Shown here: positions 24,859 through 35,495 of the stretch, one piece after another
Position numbering within the stretch: position 1 is the stretch's first letter
How the letters are laid out: each line of letters starts with the position of its first letter
The notes under the pieces: generated by a model
Database searches by the model: none
What the model saw: only the letters and a program-made list of their open reading frames with translations
Told to the model about the DNA's origin: nothing
Program-made: the position numbers and the translations under genes
Source of the DNA: Myxococcales bacterium
GTDB lineage: Bacteria; Myxococcota_A; Polyangia; Polyangiales; Ga0077539
Direction of reading: 5' to 3'
Assembly: GCA_030652255.1 (NCBI GenBank)
Contig: JAUSAZ010000107.1
Coordinates: 1-64,000 of the forward strand
Length of the DNA: 64,000 nt

Positions 24859-27693
24859 CTACAACGGCTCGTTGTCGCTGCGCCGCGCCATCACCCGCAG
24901 CCCGTTGCCCGGGTCGGCCACCAGCAGCCCCCAGGGCTCGCTCGGCGACGTGGGCTCCACCGGGAACATCCGCAGGTTGCCCGCGCCGTCGCCGCTCAGG
25001 GTGAGCGTTCCGCCGAAGGCGCCGCTGCGGGCGTTGATGATGGTGACCAGGGTCTGCCGCCCGACGGTGCCCACCGCGAGGTCGGGCACGTTGTCGCCGT
25101 CGAGGTCGCCGGAGAGCGCCACGGGCCACCCGAAGGCCGTGCCCCGCTCGCGCGTGGGCGCCGAGACCGTGAGCATCGGGGTGCCGTTGGCGCCGGAGAG
25201 CACCACCACCGACGCGGGCACGTCGTGCTGGTCGGTGCCCACCACCACGTCGCCGCGGTCGTCGCCGTTGACGTCGACCCCGAGCGCGAGGCTCTGCGCG
25301 CTGCGGCCCACGCGGCGGCACGAGGGCTCGGGCCACGCGGGCGCGCCGGTGGCGCCGGAGTACAGCTGCACGCACCGCCGCGGGTCGCCGCCGCCGATGG
25401 TGTTGCCCGTCGGGCCGATGCCCATGACCACGTCGGGGACCGAGTCGCCCGTGGCGTCGGGGCCCACCGCGAGCCCGAGCTCGACGGGCTGGCCGATGCG
25501 CCCGAGGGGGCTGGCGCCGCTCACCGACCAGACCACCCGCTGCCGGCGGAGGCTCACCGCGCGCACCTGCGACGGCGCGCCCGGCCCGTCGGGCTCGGTG
25601 TACACGATCGCCACCACGTCGGCCTCGGCGCCGCGCACCGCGAAGCCGCCGCCCAGCGCGATGCCCCGCGCGCCCGGCACCGGGATGGTGCGCCACACCC
25701 GCAGCGAGCGGGCGTCGATCACCACGATGCCCGTCGCGTTGGCGGTGGTGGCCACGACGTCGTCGGTGCCGTCGCCGGTCACGTCGGGCACCACCCCGAG
25801 GTCGAAGCCCTCGCAGGCCACGACGCCGCGGAACGACCCCAGCGTGGGCCCGCCGTTGAGCGGATGGATGACCACCGTGGGCCCGGACTCGCCGCCGGGC
25901 AGGCAGCTCACCACGATGCGCTGCGCGGTCGACGGGCCGCTCACCGCGGCGTGGCGCGCGAAGTCGGAGAGCGCGTCGGAGCCCGCGAGCCCGGCCCCGG
26001 GGCCGAAGACCCGCAGCTGCTCCAGGTTGGACGCCGTGCGCGCCCCGGGGGCCGCGACGGCGGGCACGTCGGGGCGGTCGCCGGGGGGTCGCGGCGGGTC
26101 GCCGTGGGGGGAGGGGGTGACGTGCGGCGGCGTCGGATCGGGGCCCGGCCAGAGCGCCGCCGCGAGGCCGCCCACCAGCGCGACGGCGCCGAGGGCCCCG
26201 GCGACGAGCACCCCGGGGGAGCGCCCGCTGCTCGGCGTGGGCGGCGCCTGGAAGGCGCGCGGCGCGGCGGGACGGGCGGCCGCGGCCTCGCCGCTGGGCT
26301 GGGCCTCGCCGCTCAGCCGGTCGCCGCTGATGCGCTCTCCGGGCGGGGCGGGCGGCGGCTGCAGGTCGAGGTCGAAGCTGGACACGGGCGGCGGCAGCGA
26401 CGGGAGCGGCGACTCCCGGGGCGGCCGCGGGCTGTCGTTGGCGACGCCGACCTGGCGCTCGTTGGAGCTGCTGACGCCGGTCTCGCGGCGCATCGCGCCA
26501 GAGCTCCGAGAGCTGCTCTCCTCGCGCCCCTTGGTGGCGTCGACCTCCACCACGCGCACCGCGCCGACGGACGTCGAGCGCGCGACGCCGGGCGCGGGCT
26601 GGCCCAGCGCGGGCGTCGGCCGCCGGAGCATCGCCGCGAGGGTGCTGGGCTTCTCCGGGCGCCCGGGGGTGGCGCGGCCGCCGATGGGCGTCGTCTCGCC
26701 CTTCGGGGCGATGGGGCGCTCGCCCGAGCGCTCGTCGGCCGCCGGCGCCGAGAGCGTCTCCGGGGGCGGCCGCCGCGGGGGCGACGCGAGGGTGACCCGG
26801 GGCGTCGGCGTCTTGCTCGCGCGCGCGGCGTCGGCGGCGTCGCGGGCGTCTTGCAGCGCCTTGGCCATCTCGTCGGCGCTGCGGTAACGGCTCTCGACCT
26901 CGCGGCTCAGGCTGCAGTCGATCACGTCGCTGATGGCCTTCGGCACCAGCGGCTCGATGGAGGTCACCGGCGGCGCCGTGGTGGTGGCGATCTTCACCAG
27001 GATGTCGGTGGTGGTCTCGCTCACGAAGGGCGTGTGCCCGACGAGGCACTCGAAGAGCACGATGCCGACGGACCAGAGGTCGCTCTCGGGCCCGACGTTG
27101 ATGCCGCGGCTCTGCTCCGGGGACATGTACTCCGGCGTGCCGAGGATCATCCCCTGCTGGGTGAGCTTCTGCCCCCGCTGGGTGACGTGCGCGATGCCGA
27201 AGTCGAGCAGCTTCGCCTGGCTGCTGCCGTCCTGCTTGCGGACGATGTAGATGTTGCCGGGCTTGATGTCGCGGTGGATGATCTTGTTGCGGTGGGCCTC
27301 GGCGAGCGCGCTCAGGAGGTCGATGCCGATGGCGACGGTCTCGCCCCAGGTGAGCTTGCGCACCCTCGACAGGGTGGTCTCGAGCGACTCGCCATTGAGG
27401 AGCTCGAGCGCGATGTAGACCGTACCGTCGGGGTCGGTGCCGGCGTCGAAGACCTGCACGATGCCGTCGTGGCGGATGCGCGCCATCGCCCGCGCCTCCA
27501 TCAGGAAGCGCTCGGTGATCTGCTCCGTGGTCGTCAGGTGGGGGTGGAGCAGCTTGAGCGCGATCTCGCGCCCGGTGACGTTGTGCACCGCCTCGAAGAC
27601 CGCGCTGAACCCGCCCTCCCCGAGCATCCGTCGGATCTCATACCGTCCCGCGACGGTGGTTCCGATGCGTTCACTGGGAGATAGGCTCGACAT
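24859..27693 (-). CDS. Ser/Thr kinase with FG-GAP beta-propeller
   Basis: 944 residues. Hanks-type kinase domain at residues ~15-285: glycine loop MLGEGGFSAVF, catalytic Lys in IALKLLHPH, HRDIKPGN, DFG in LLDFGIAHV and the activation segment GTPEYMSPEQ. A Pro/Ser-rich juxtamembrane region follows, one membrane segment at about 494-515 (VLVAGALGAVALVGGLAAAL), then an extracytoplasmic C-terminal half of FG-GAP/VCBS repeats (GDVTGDGTDDVV-type, calcium-loop DxDGDNxPD), a propeller-like sensor. It would pass an envelope signal to cytosolic phosphorylation. Co-directional with aminopeptidase P (22 bases) and gpsA. Confidence 0.92.
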   Translation of the reverse strand: MSSLSPSERIGTTVAGRYEIRRMLGEGGFSAVFEAVHNVTGREIALKLLHPHLTTTEQITERFLMEARAMARIRHDGIVQVFDAGTDPDGTVYIALELLNGESLETTLSRVRKLTWGETVAIGIDLLSALAEAHRNKIIHRDIKPGNIYIVRKQDGSSQAKLLDFGIAHVTQRGQKLTQQGMILGTPEYMSPEQSRGINVGPESDLWSVGIVLFECLVGHTPFVSETTTDILVKIATTTAPPVTSIEPLVPKAISDVIDCSLSREVESRYRSADEMAKALQDARDAADAARASKTPTPRVTLASPPRRPPPETLSAPAADERSGERPIAPKGETTPIGGRATPGRPEKPSTLAAMLRRPTPALGQPAPGVARSTSVGAVRVVEVDATKGREESSSRSSGAMRRETGVSSSNERQVGVANDSPRPPRESPLPSLPPPVSSFDLDLQPPPAPPGERISGDRLSGEAQPSGEAAAARPAAPRAFQAPPTPSSGRSPGVLVAGALGAVALVGGLAAALWPGPDPTPPHVTPSPHGDPPRPPGDRPDVPAVAAPGARTASNLEQLRVFGPGAGLAGSDALSDFARHAAVSGPSTAQRIVVSCLPGGESGPTVVIHPLNGGPTLGSFRGVVACEGFDLGVVPDVTGDGTDDVVATTANATGIVVIDARSLRVWRTIPVPGARGIALGGGFAVRGAEADVVAIVYTEPDGPGAPSQVRAVSLRRQRVVWSVSGASPLGRIGQPVELGLAVGPDATGDSVPDVVMGIGPTGNTIGGGDPRRCVQLYSGATGAPAWPEPSCRRVGRSAQSLALGVDVNGDDRGDVVVGTDQHDVPASVVVLSGANGTPMLTVSAPTRERGTAFGWPVALSGDLDGDNVPDLAVGTVGRQTLVTIINARSGAFGGTLTLSGDGAGNLRMFPVEPTSPSEPWGLLVADPGNGLRVMARRSDNEPL

Positions 27694-27715
27694 CGTGCTC
27701 GGAGGGCCTGCGATG

Positions 27716-29509
27716 CTAACCCACTGCGGAGCGGGGCGTCACCTCTTCTCCCAACTCTGACCCGGGCTGCTCCGCGTACCAACGCAAGAAATCGGACTCC
27801 GCGGCGTCGAGCAGGGCCTCGTCGACGAGCCGCCCATCGAGGGGGGCGAAGGTGAGCGGCTCGACCTGGAGGAAGCCGGGGTGCGCCGGATCGTCGCGCA
27901 CGGTGCAGAGGTTTTCGATGCGCACGCCCCCGACGCCCTCGATGTAGAGCCCGGGCTCGATGGAGAACACATGACCGGGCTCGACGGTGGTCGTGGCCGT
28001 CTTGCCGATGGAGGGCGGCGCCTCGTGCACGTTGATGCCCACCCCGTGGCCCGTGCCGTGGGCGTAGTCGAGGCCCTCGCGCCAGAGGGGCCGGCGGGTG
28101 ATGCCGTCGATCTGCGCCCCGGAGGCGCCGCGGGGCACCCGCGCGGTCATGCCCGCGATGGCGGACTTCAGGGTGAGCGTGTAGAGCCGCCGCTGCTCGG
28201 GGGTGGGGGCGTCGCCGGGGCCGCCGACGAAGAAGGTGCGGGTGAGGTCGGTGGCGAAGCCCTCCTCGAAGTAGCAGCCCGTGTCGAGCAGCATGAGCTC
28301 GCCCGCCCGGATGACGGCCTCGTCGCTGGGCGGGTGGTGCACCGAGGCCCCGTTGGTGCCGAAGGCCGAGATCACCCGGAACGACAGCCCCACGGCCCCC
28401 GCCGCGCGGAACATCCGCTCGACCTGCGCGGCGAAGCCCGTCTCGGTCACCCGCTCGCCGCGGGACACCTGCTCGGTGAGCCATGCCTGCGCGGCGGCCA
28501 CGACCCCGTCGGCCCGGCGGAGCGCGCGCTTCATGGCCGCGAGCTCGGGCGGGGTCTTCTTCGCCTTGGCGGCGACCACCGGCGAGGCCACGGCGAGCAC
28601 GTCGACGCCGAGGGCCGCGACGCGGTCGCGCAGGCCCGCCGACACGCTCGCGGGGTCGAGCGCCACCCGGGCCTTGCGGCCGTCGGCGCCGAGGGACGCG
28701 AGCAGGGCGGCGAGGGCGTCGTCGTCGACGAAGCGCACCGAGGGCCGCGCGGCGCGCACGGCGTCGGTCACCGGCGCGACGTGCACGGACAGGTGGAGGG
28801 CGTCGGGGGTGACCACCCCGAGGGCGCGGAAGGTCGCCTGGTAGGGCATCTCCTCGCCGCGCAGGTTGGCGAGCCAGGCGAGCTCGTCGAGCTTCGTCAC
28901 CAGGAGGGCGTCGGCGCGCTTCGTCGCGAGCCACGCGGCCACCAGGGCGACCTTCTCGTCGACGGTGCGCCCGAGGGTGGCCTCGTCGACGACCCGCAGC
29001 CGCCCGGAGCCGGTGACCGTGGGCGCCACCGGGCCGCGGGCCGTGGAGACGGGCGACGGGGCGAGCGCCACCCAGCGCACGGGGGAGCCCGCGAGCTCGT
29101 GGGAGAAGGAGTTCCAGCCGTTGACGGAGTAGCAGGCGGGGTCGTAGCCGACGGCGAGGGTGGCGGCCGGGGGCAGCGCCCCGGCGAGCTCGGCGAGCTT
29201 CGCGGCGCAGGCGGTCTCGTTGGCGACGCCGAGGGGGCTCTTCACGGCGGTCCAGCGGGCGGGGTCGAGCTCGCGGTCGGCCTGGACGTGGTAGCGGCCG
29301 TCGACGAAGAGCCACGCCCCGGCGTGGGTGACGAGGGCGTCGCCGAGGCTGCCCGTGAAGCCCGAGAGCCAGACGCGCCCGCTCTCCGCCTCGGGGACAT
29401 ACTCGCTCAGGTAAGCGTCGGTGCCCCGCACCACCAGGGCGTCGACGCCCGCCGCGCGCATCGCCGCGCGCACCCGCTCCAACCGACCTGCCATCTCCGT
29501 GGTGCTCAT
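27716..29509 (-). CDS. M24B aminopeptidase P (Xaa-Pro)
   Basis: 597 residues, the size of the three-domain bacterial/eukaryal aminopeptidase P type: two creatinase-like N-terminal domains (RAAGVDALVVRGTDAYLSEY, then DARRLLVTKLDELAWLANLRG-like blocks) and a C-terminal pita-bread catalytic domain. The metal ligands are visible: Asp in LLDTGCYFEEGF, Asp in ATDLTRTF, His in GTGHGVGINVHE, and Glu in SIEPGLYIEG and GVRIENL. It removes N-terminal residues before proline; no signal peptide is seen, so it is cytosolic. The ATG at 29507-29509 is taken because the frame upstream is antisense. Confidence 0.94.
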   Translation of the reverse strand: MSTTEMAGRLERVRAAMRAAGVDALVVRGTDAYLSEYVPEAESGRVWLSGFTGSLGDALVTHAGAWLFVDGRYHVQADRELDPARWTAVKSPLGVANETACAAKLAELAGALPPAATLAVGYDPACYSVNGWNSFSHELAGSPVRWVALAPSPVSTARGPVAPTVTGSGRLRVVDEATLGRTVDEKVALVAAWLATKRADALLVTKLDELAWLANLRGEEMPYQATFRALGVVTPDALHLSVHVAPVTDAVRAARPSVRFVDDDALAALLASLGADGRKARVALDPASVSAGLRDRVAALGVDVLAVASPVVAAKAKKTPPELAAMKRALRRADGVVAAAQAWLTEQVSRGERVTETGFAAQVERMFRAAGAVGLSFRVISAFGTNGASVHHPPSDEAVIRAGELMLLDTGCYFEEGFATDLTRTFFVGGPGDAPTPEQRRLYTLTLKSAIAGMTARVPRGASGAQIDGITRRPLWREGLDYAHGTGHGVGINVHEAPPSIGKTATTTVEPGHVFSIEPGLYIEGVGGVRIENLCTVRDDPAHPGFLQVEPLTFAPLDGRLVDEALLDAAESDFLRWYAEQPGSELGEEVTPRSAVG

Positions 29510-29647
29510 CGCCCGGGACGGTATCACCGCCCCGCCGTCGGGCGTCGGTAGACCCGCCCGGTCGCTCGCGCGTCCACACCCGCCGTGCCCGCGCCGCCGC
29601 GCTCCGCGGTGGCCATGGACGTCCCGCCCGATGAAGGAGTTGCAGAG

Positions 29648-29917
29648 ATGATGTTCCGCAAGGCCCGCTCGCTCGTCGTCGCCTCGGTGCTCGCCGCGCT
29701 GCTCGCGCCCGCCCTCGCGGCGGCCCAGACCCCGGCGCCCCCCGCCGCCACGCCCAGGGACCAGTCGTTCACCTTCGGCGACCAGCTGGTGCAGTCGTCG
29801 CTGCGCCGCCCCGACCTCACCTCCGTGCGGGGGCGGACGGCCCACACGGGGCCGACGCTCATCCGCCACCGGGCGCACTTCGTCTCCGAGTTGCTCCACT
29901 CGGTGGAGCAGCTGTAG
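29648..29917 (+). CDS. Small exported protein, unknown
   Basis: 89 residues. A signal peptide (KARSLVVASVLAALLAPALA, then AAAQ) is followed by a ~60-residue basic domain, FTFGDQLVQSSLRRPDLTSV and TLIRHRAHFVSELLHSVEQL. I have an impression of similar short exported proteins in myxobacteria ending in a xxIRxRxHFxxELxxSVE block, but cannot confirm it. AAGGAG lies 8 bases before the ATG, a clear start. It is divergent from aminopeptidase P and convergent with the next kinase. Confidence 0.75.
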   Translation: MMFRKARSLVVASVLAALLAPALAAAQTPAPPAATPRDQSFTFGDQLVQSSLRRPDLTSVRGRTAHTGPTLIRHRAHFVSELLHSVEQL

Positions 29918-29939
29918 CCGGCGACAGGCTCCCCTCCCC

Positions 29940-31619
<1,680 letters not shown>

Positions 31620-31830
31620 CGCTCCCTATCCGCGGGTCGTAGGCCGGGGAGTGTACGCCAGACCGTAGGCGCGGCGGGAACGAACGGCCCGCCGCCACCC
31701 CCGCCGCCACCCCCGCCGCCAGTGGCGGCGGGCCATGGGCTTCGTCAAAACACTTGAAAACCAGTGTCTTCCACCGACCCTCCGGCTGGCACGCGTCGTG
31801 GTGAGGGGTCTGGCCCCGGAGGAAGCGCCA
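31620..31830. promoter_or_regulatory. Divergent control region with GC hairpin
   Basis: Lies between the PEGA kinase start and the comM start. It contains three runs of CCGCCGCCACCC-like repeat ending in an exact 9-bp stem, CCCGCCGCC (31712-31720) and GGCGGCGGG (31724-31732), with an AGT loop, and further on a weaker ACACT/AGTGT dyad (31750-31767). I see no confident -10 box. The hairpin may affect transcription in either direction. Confidence 0.5.
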
Positions 31831-33342
31831 TTGTTAGCTACGACCCACGCCAGCACGCTCATCGGCCTCGACTCGCACCCCGTGCAGGTCGAGGTCGACA
31901 TCGCCCGCGGACTGCCCGCCTTCGACCTCGTCGGCCTCGCCGAGGTCGCAGTGCGCGAGTCCCGCACCCGCGTCCGCGCCGCCATGGAGCAGGCGGGCTA
32001 CCCCTTCCCGTTACGGCGGGTGACGGTCAACCTCGCGCCCGCGGACGTGAAGAAGGCCGGGACGGGCTTCGACCTCGCGATCGCCGTCGCGACCCTCGCC
32101 GCCGCGGGCGACTGCCCCGCCCTGGGCCTCGACGGGTGGCTCATGCTCGGCGAGCTGTCGCTCACGGGCAGCGTGCGCCCGGTGCGCGGAATACTCCCGC
32201 AGGTATTGGCGGCGCGCGACCGGGGGATGCGCGGGGCGATCGTGCCGCTGGAGAACGGCGCCGAGGCCGCGGTGGTCGAGGGCATCGAGGTGCGCGGCGC
32301 GGAGACCCTGCGCGGGGTGTGCGAGTTCCTGTGCGGCCGCGGCGAGCTCCCGCTCATCGACCGCACCCGGGTGGTGGACTTCGCCACCGGCGACGCCCTC
32401 GACGTGCTCGACCTGCTCGACGTGCGCGGCCAGTCGCACGCCAAGCGCGCCCTGGAGATCGCCGCCGCGGGGGGCCACAACGTGCTGCTCATGGGCCCGC
32501 CCGGCGGGGGCAAGACCATGCTGGCGCGGGCGCTCCCGGCGCTGCTGCCGCCGCTCACCTTCCGCGAGGCGATGGAGGTCACCGCCGTGCACTCCGTCGC
32601 GGGCACCCTGCGCGCGGGGGTGTCGCTGCTGCGCGACCGGCCCTTCCGTGCGCCGCACCACACGGCGAGCGCGGCGGGGCTCGCGGGCGGCGGTGATCCG
32701 CCGCGGCCGGGGGAGATCGCGCTGGCCCACAACGGCGTGCTCTTCCTCGACGAGCTGCCGGAGTTTCCGAGGGAGAGCCTGGAGGCCCTGCGCGAGCCCC
32801 TGGAGGAGGGGCACATCACCATCGTGCGGGCGCGCTCGCGGGCCCGGTACCCCGCGCGCTTCACCCTGGTGGCGGCGATGAACCCCTGCCCCTGCGGCTA
32901 CGCGGGCGACCCGTCGGACCGCTGCGACTGCGCCGAGGAGCGGGTGAAGCGCTACCGCGGCCGCGTGTCGGGCCCGCTGATGGACCGCATCGACCTGCTG
33001 GTCCCGCTGCCGCCGGTGCGGGCGGCGCAGCTCACCGAGGGGGCGTCGGGGCCGTCGAGCGCGGAGGTGCGGGCGCGGGTGGCGACGGCGCGGGACGTGG
33101 CCGTGGCCCGCAGCGGGGACTGCAACGCGCGGCTCAACGTGCGGCAGCTGCGCGAGGTGGCGGCGCTCGACGCGATGAGCACCCGGCTGCTGACCGACGC
33201 CAGCGACCGGCTGGGGCTGAGCGCGCGGGCGATCCACCGGGTGATGAAGCTGGCGCGCACCATCGCCGACCTCGACGCGAGCGCCGGGGTGCTGGGCCAC
33301 CACCTCGCCGAGGCCATCGGGTACCGGGTGACCGGGGGGTAG
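31831..33342 (+). CDS. comM: ComM/YifB-type AAA+ ATPase
   Basis: 503 residues. The N-terminal Lon-like YifB domain has GLDSHPVQVEVDIARGLPAF and VGLAEVAVRESRTRVRAA. The Mg-chelatase-type ATPase shows Walker A GPPGGGKTML, Walker B NGVLFLDELPEF and an MNPCPCGYAG block, followed by the C-terminal Mg_chelatase_C part (DRIDLLVPLPPV.., GLSARAIHRVMKLARTIADL). ComM is a hexameric helicase aiding branch migration in natural transformation. I take the TTG at 31831: GGAGGAAG stands just upstream and family members begin at this point; a longer frame from 31735 has no support. Confidence 0.92.
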   Translation: MLATTHASTLIGLDSHPVQVEVDIARGLPAFDLVGLAEVAVRESRTRVRAAMEQAGYPFPLRRVTVNLAPADVKKAGTGFDLAIAVATLAAAGDCPALGLDGWLMLGELSLTGSVRPVRGILPQVLAARDRGMRGAIVPLENGAEAAVVEGIEVRGAETLRGVCEFLCGRGELPLIDRTRVVDFATGDALDVLDLLDVRGQSHAKRALEIAAAGGHNVLLMGPPGGGKTMLARALPALLPPLTFREAMEVTAVHSVAGTLRAGVSLLRDRPFRAPHHTASAAGLAGGGDPPRPGEIALAHNGVLFLDELPEFPRESLEALREPLEEGHITIVRARSRARYPARFTLVAAMNPCPCGYAGDPSDRCDCAEERVKRYRGRVSGPLMDRIDLLVPLPPVRAAQLTEGASGPSSAEVRARVATARDVAVARSGDCNARLNVRQLREVAALDAMSTRLLTDASDRLGLSARAIHRVMKLARTIADLDASAGVLGHHLAEAIGYRVTGG

Positions 33343-33345
33343 GGG

Positions 33346-33630
33346 TCACTCCCCTTCGGGCTTCGTGGTCTCCTCGATGACCGCGGTGAGCACCGCGCCC
33401 ACCGCGCGGTTGACCAGCCGGATGCTGCCGTACACGCCCGTCAGCGCCGCGCCGTGGACGTCGTGCACCAGCCGCGCGGGGCCGGCCACCGGGGGGATCA
33501 ACGCCAGCACCGCGAAGGTGCGGTCTGCCGTCTCCCGGTGCACCCGCTCGACCGCCGACGAGCCGTGCTCCACCACGTCTTCGAGCAGCGCGCGCAGCCC
33601 GAGGAGCCGCTTCTTGCCGGTGGGCGTCAT
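33346..33630 (-). CDS. Small protein coupled to lipase-like gene
   Basis: 94 residues, partly hydrophobic: basic start TGKKRLLGLRALLEDVVEHG, then a segment with little charge (FAVLALIPPVAGPARLVHDV) and GVYGSIRLVNRAVGAVLTAV. It may associate with a membrane or bind a lipid. It starts with ATG at 33628-33630, overlapping the stop of the upstream lipase-like gene (ATGA), so the two are translationally coupled, as often seen for a lipase and its small partner (inference). Not recognised. Confidence 0.65.
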   Translation of the reverse strand: MTPTGKKRLLGLRALLEDVVEHGSSAVERVHRETADRTFAVLALIPPVAGPARLVHDVHGAALTGVYGSIRLVNRAVGAVLTAVIEETTKPEGE

Positions 33631-34568
33631 GGCGCCTCGCACCATTTCCGGAGCCAGGCGTACACGTCCAGCGAGCGCGGGATGGCCGCGTGGCTCAGCC
33701 CCGGGAACACCCTCACCCGCGACGGGTCGAGCCCCTCGCCCAGCGAGCGCCAGCCGGTCGCGCTCGACACCGGCACCACCGCGTCGCCGAAGAGGGTGCG
33801 CACCCAGCGCTCGTCCGAGAGCGACCCCGCCACCAGGTGGTGCGCGATGGACGGCAGCAGCGGCACCGGGTGCTGCGGGTCGCGGAGGGTGACCTGCAGC
33901 GTGCGGCGCGCGCGGTCTTCGTGGCGGAGGTCGGCGTCGCCGAGGTCCTTCAGGCCGTCGCTGCGCAGGTCGGCGACGTCCGCGATGAGCCGGGTGTACG
34001 GGTCGGGGATGGCCCGCAGCAGCGCGCTCACGACGCGGCCGACGCGCTCCGTCGGGGCGCCGCGGTGGGGCGTGCCCACGTAGAGCGCGCGGCGGACCAG
34101 CGGCAGCCACGGGGCGCCGGTGAGCGCGGCGGTGTGGGTGGCGGCGCGCAGCACCAGGCCGCCCATGCTGTACCCGAGGAGAACGATCTCCCCGATGGGC
34201 ACGGGGTACGCGCCGAGGAGCGCGGTGAGCAGGGCCGAGAGCTCAGCGCCGTTGTCGGCGATGGGCAGGCCCGAGTTGTAGCGGACGTACAGCGGCGTGA
34301 GGCCGAGGTCGTCGCGCAGGAGCGTGCCGTAGTCGCGGCCGCCGGGCATCGCGAAGATGTCCTCGGTGTTCATGAGGCCGTGCACGAGCACCACGACGCG
34401 CGCGGTGCCATCGGGGTACGCGGCCGCGAGGGCGGCGGGTGTAGGGGGAATGGGGGCGCCGTGGAGATGGAGGGCCATCGGCAGCGCGAGGCCATTGTCG
34501 GTGCGGACGAGGTAGTCGCCGACGGCGCCGTTGAGGACTCCGAGGGCGAGGTCGAGCTTGCGTCCCAT
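33627..34568 (-). CDS. Alpha/beta hydrolase, PGAP1/lipase-like
   Basis: 313 residues, no signal peptide. The hydrolase fold is visible: VVVLVHGLMNTEDIF (oxyanion region), the nucleophile elbow GYSMGG near residue 137, then the probable catalytic Asp in LFGDAVVPVSSATGW and His in FPGLSHAAIPRS. The PGAP1/LCAT-like lid segment points to a lipase or acyl-hydrolase rather than a small esterase; the substrate is not readable. First gene of a two-gene unit with the 94-residue protein. Confidence 0.85.
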   Translation of the reverse strand: MGRKLDLALGVLNGAVGDYLVRTDNGLALPMALHLHGAPIPPTPAALAAAYPDGTARVVVLVHGLMNTEDIFAMPGGRDYGTLLRDDLGLTPLYVRYNSGLPIADNGAELSALLTALLGAYPVPIGEIVLLGYSMGGLVLRAATHTAALTGAPWLPLVRRALYVGTPHRGAPTERVGRVVSALLRAIPDPYTRLIADVADLRSDGLKDLGDADLRHEDRARRTLQVTLRDPQHPVPLLPSIAHHLVAGSLSDERWVRTLFGDAVVPVSSATGWRSLGEGLDPSRVRVFPGLSHAAIPRSLDVYAWLRKWCEAP

Positions 34569-34625
34569 CGGGGAGCCAGCTCTATCACCTCGGAGGGTGC
34601 GGCGGGAGGAGCGGAGGGGGGATGG

Positions 34626-35495
34626 TCAGCCCTGGGGCCTGCGCAGGACGACGTCCTCGCCGTGCACGCCGCGCAGCAGGTCGAGGTCCTTGTTGGTGCC
34701 GAGGAGGAGGTCGATGTTCTTGGCGGTGAGGCTGTCGAAGATGGCCGCGCCGTGCTCGTCGGGGACGAGTTCCTTGTACATCCGCGAGAGGGCCTCGAAG
34801 TCCTTGATGAAGCACGCGCCGCCGGCGCCGCGACCGGACTTGTGCACGGGGTTCATGTACGTCGGGCCGTTGTCCGGGTCGGCGGACATCGCCTGGCGGA
34901 TGACGTCCCAGTTGACGCCGTGCTTGGAGACGAGGTCGTAGAAGAGGTTGATGAACACCACGCGCACGAAGCCGAGCGCGTTGCGGCCGTACTTGATGAA
35001 CTCCGCCTCGCGGGACGAGCACACCACGGAGTACGGGGCCTTCGGGAGCACCGCGAGCACGTCGTCGGCCGCCATGTGGTACTCGGGCGTGTTCACCGGG
35101 ATGCCCACGATGTTGCGCGTGGGGTTCTCCGCGTCGTGCTTCGCCGTCGCCACCGACAGGAACTCCGGCGAGTGCATCACCTTCACGTCGGGGTACTGCT
35201 TCTGGATCGACTCCGTGGTGCCCGGCAGCAGCGTCGACTTGATGACCACCGTCTTGCCCTTGCCGACCAGCTCGATGGTGCCGCGCACGATGCTGTCGTC
35301 GAAGCCCTCCGGGGTGGTGGGCGTCGGCACCGCCACGAACACGATGTCGCAGTCCTTGATGAGCCCGGCGTTGCCCGTGTAGGGCTCCTCCTTGGCGAAG
35401 CGGGCCACGTGGTAGCCGCGGCGCTCGAAGTCGTCCGCGTAGGTCTTGCCGATCCAGCCCTGGCCGATGAATCCGATGGTCTTCTGCGTGGTCAT
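34626..35495 (-). CDS. UDP-glucose/GDP-mannose dehydrogenase-like module
   Basis: Same frame as the fused ORF, from an ATG at 35493-35495 (289 residues). The Rossmann motif is IGFIGQGWIGKTYADDFERR; later blocks are DCDIVFVAVPTPT, VIKSTLLPGTT, VMHSPEFLSVATA and EAEFIKYGRNALGFVRVVFIN. The catalytic Cys is in GRGAGGACFIKDFEAL, matching the family GGxCFPKD except Ile for Pro. The C-terminal UDP-binding domain is absent, so at ~290 residues it is shorter than the usual ~430. It could be a stand-alone gene (oxidising a nucleotide sugar) or the tail of the fusion; there is only a weak ribosome binding site. Confidence 0.7.
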   Translation of the reverse strand: MTTQKTIGFIGQGWIGKTYADDFERRGYHVARFAKEEPYTGNAGLIKDCDIVFVAVPTPTTPEGFDDSIVRGTIELVGKGKTVVIKSTLLPGTTESIQKQYPDVKVMHSPEFLSVATAKHDAENPTRNIVGIPVNTPEYHMAADDVLAVLPKAPYSVVCSSREAEFIKYGRNALGFVRVVFINLFYDLVSKHGVNWDVIRQAMSADPDNGPTYMNPVHKSGRGAGGACFIKDFEALSRMYKELVPDEHGAAIFDSLTAKNIDLLLGTNKDLDLLRGVHGEDVVLRRPQG

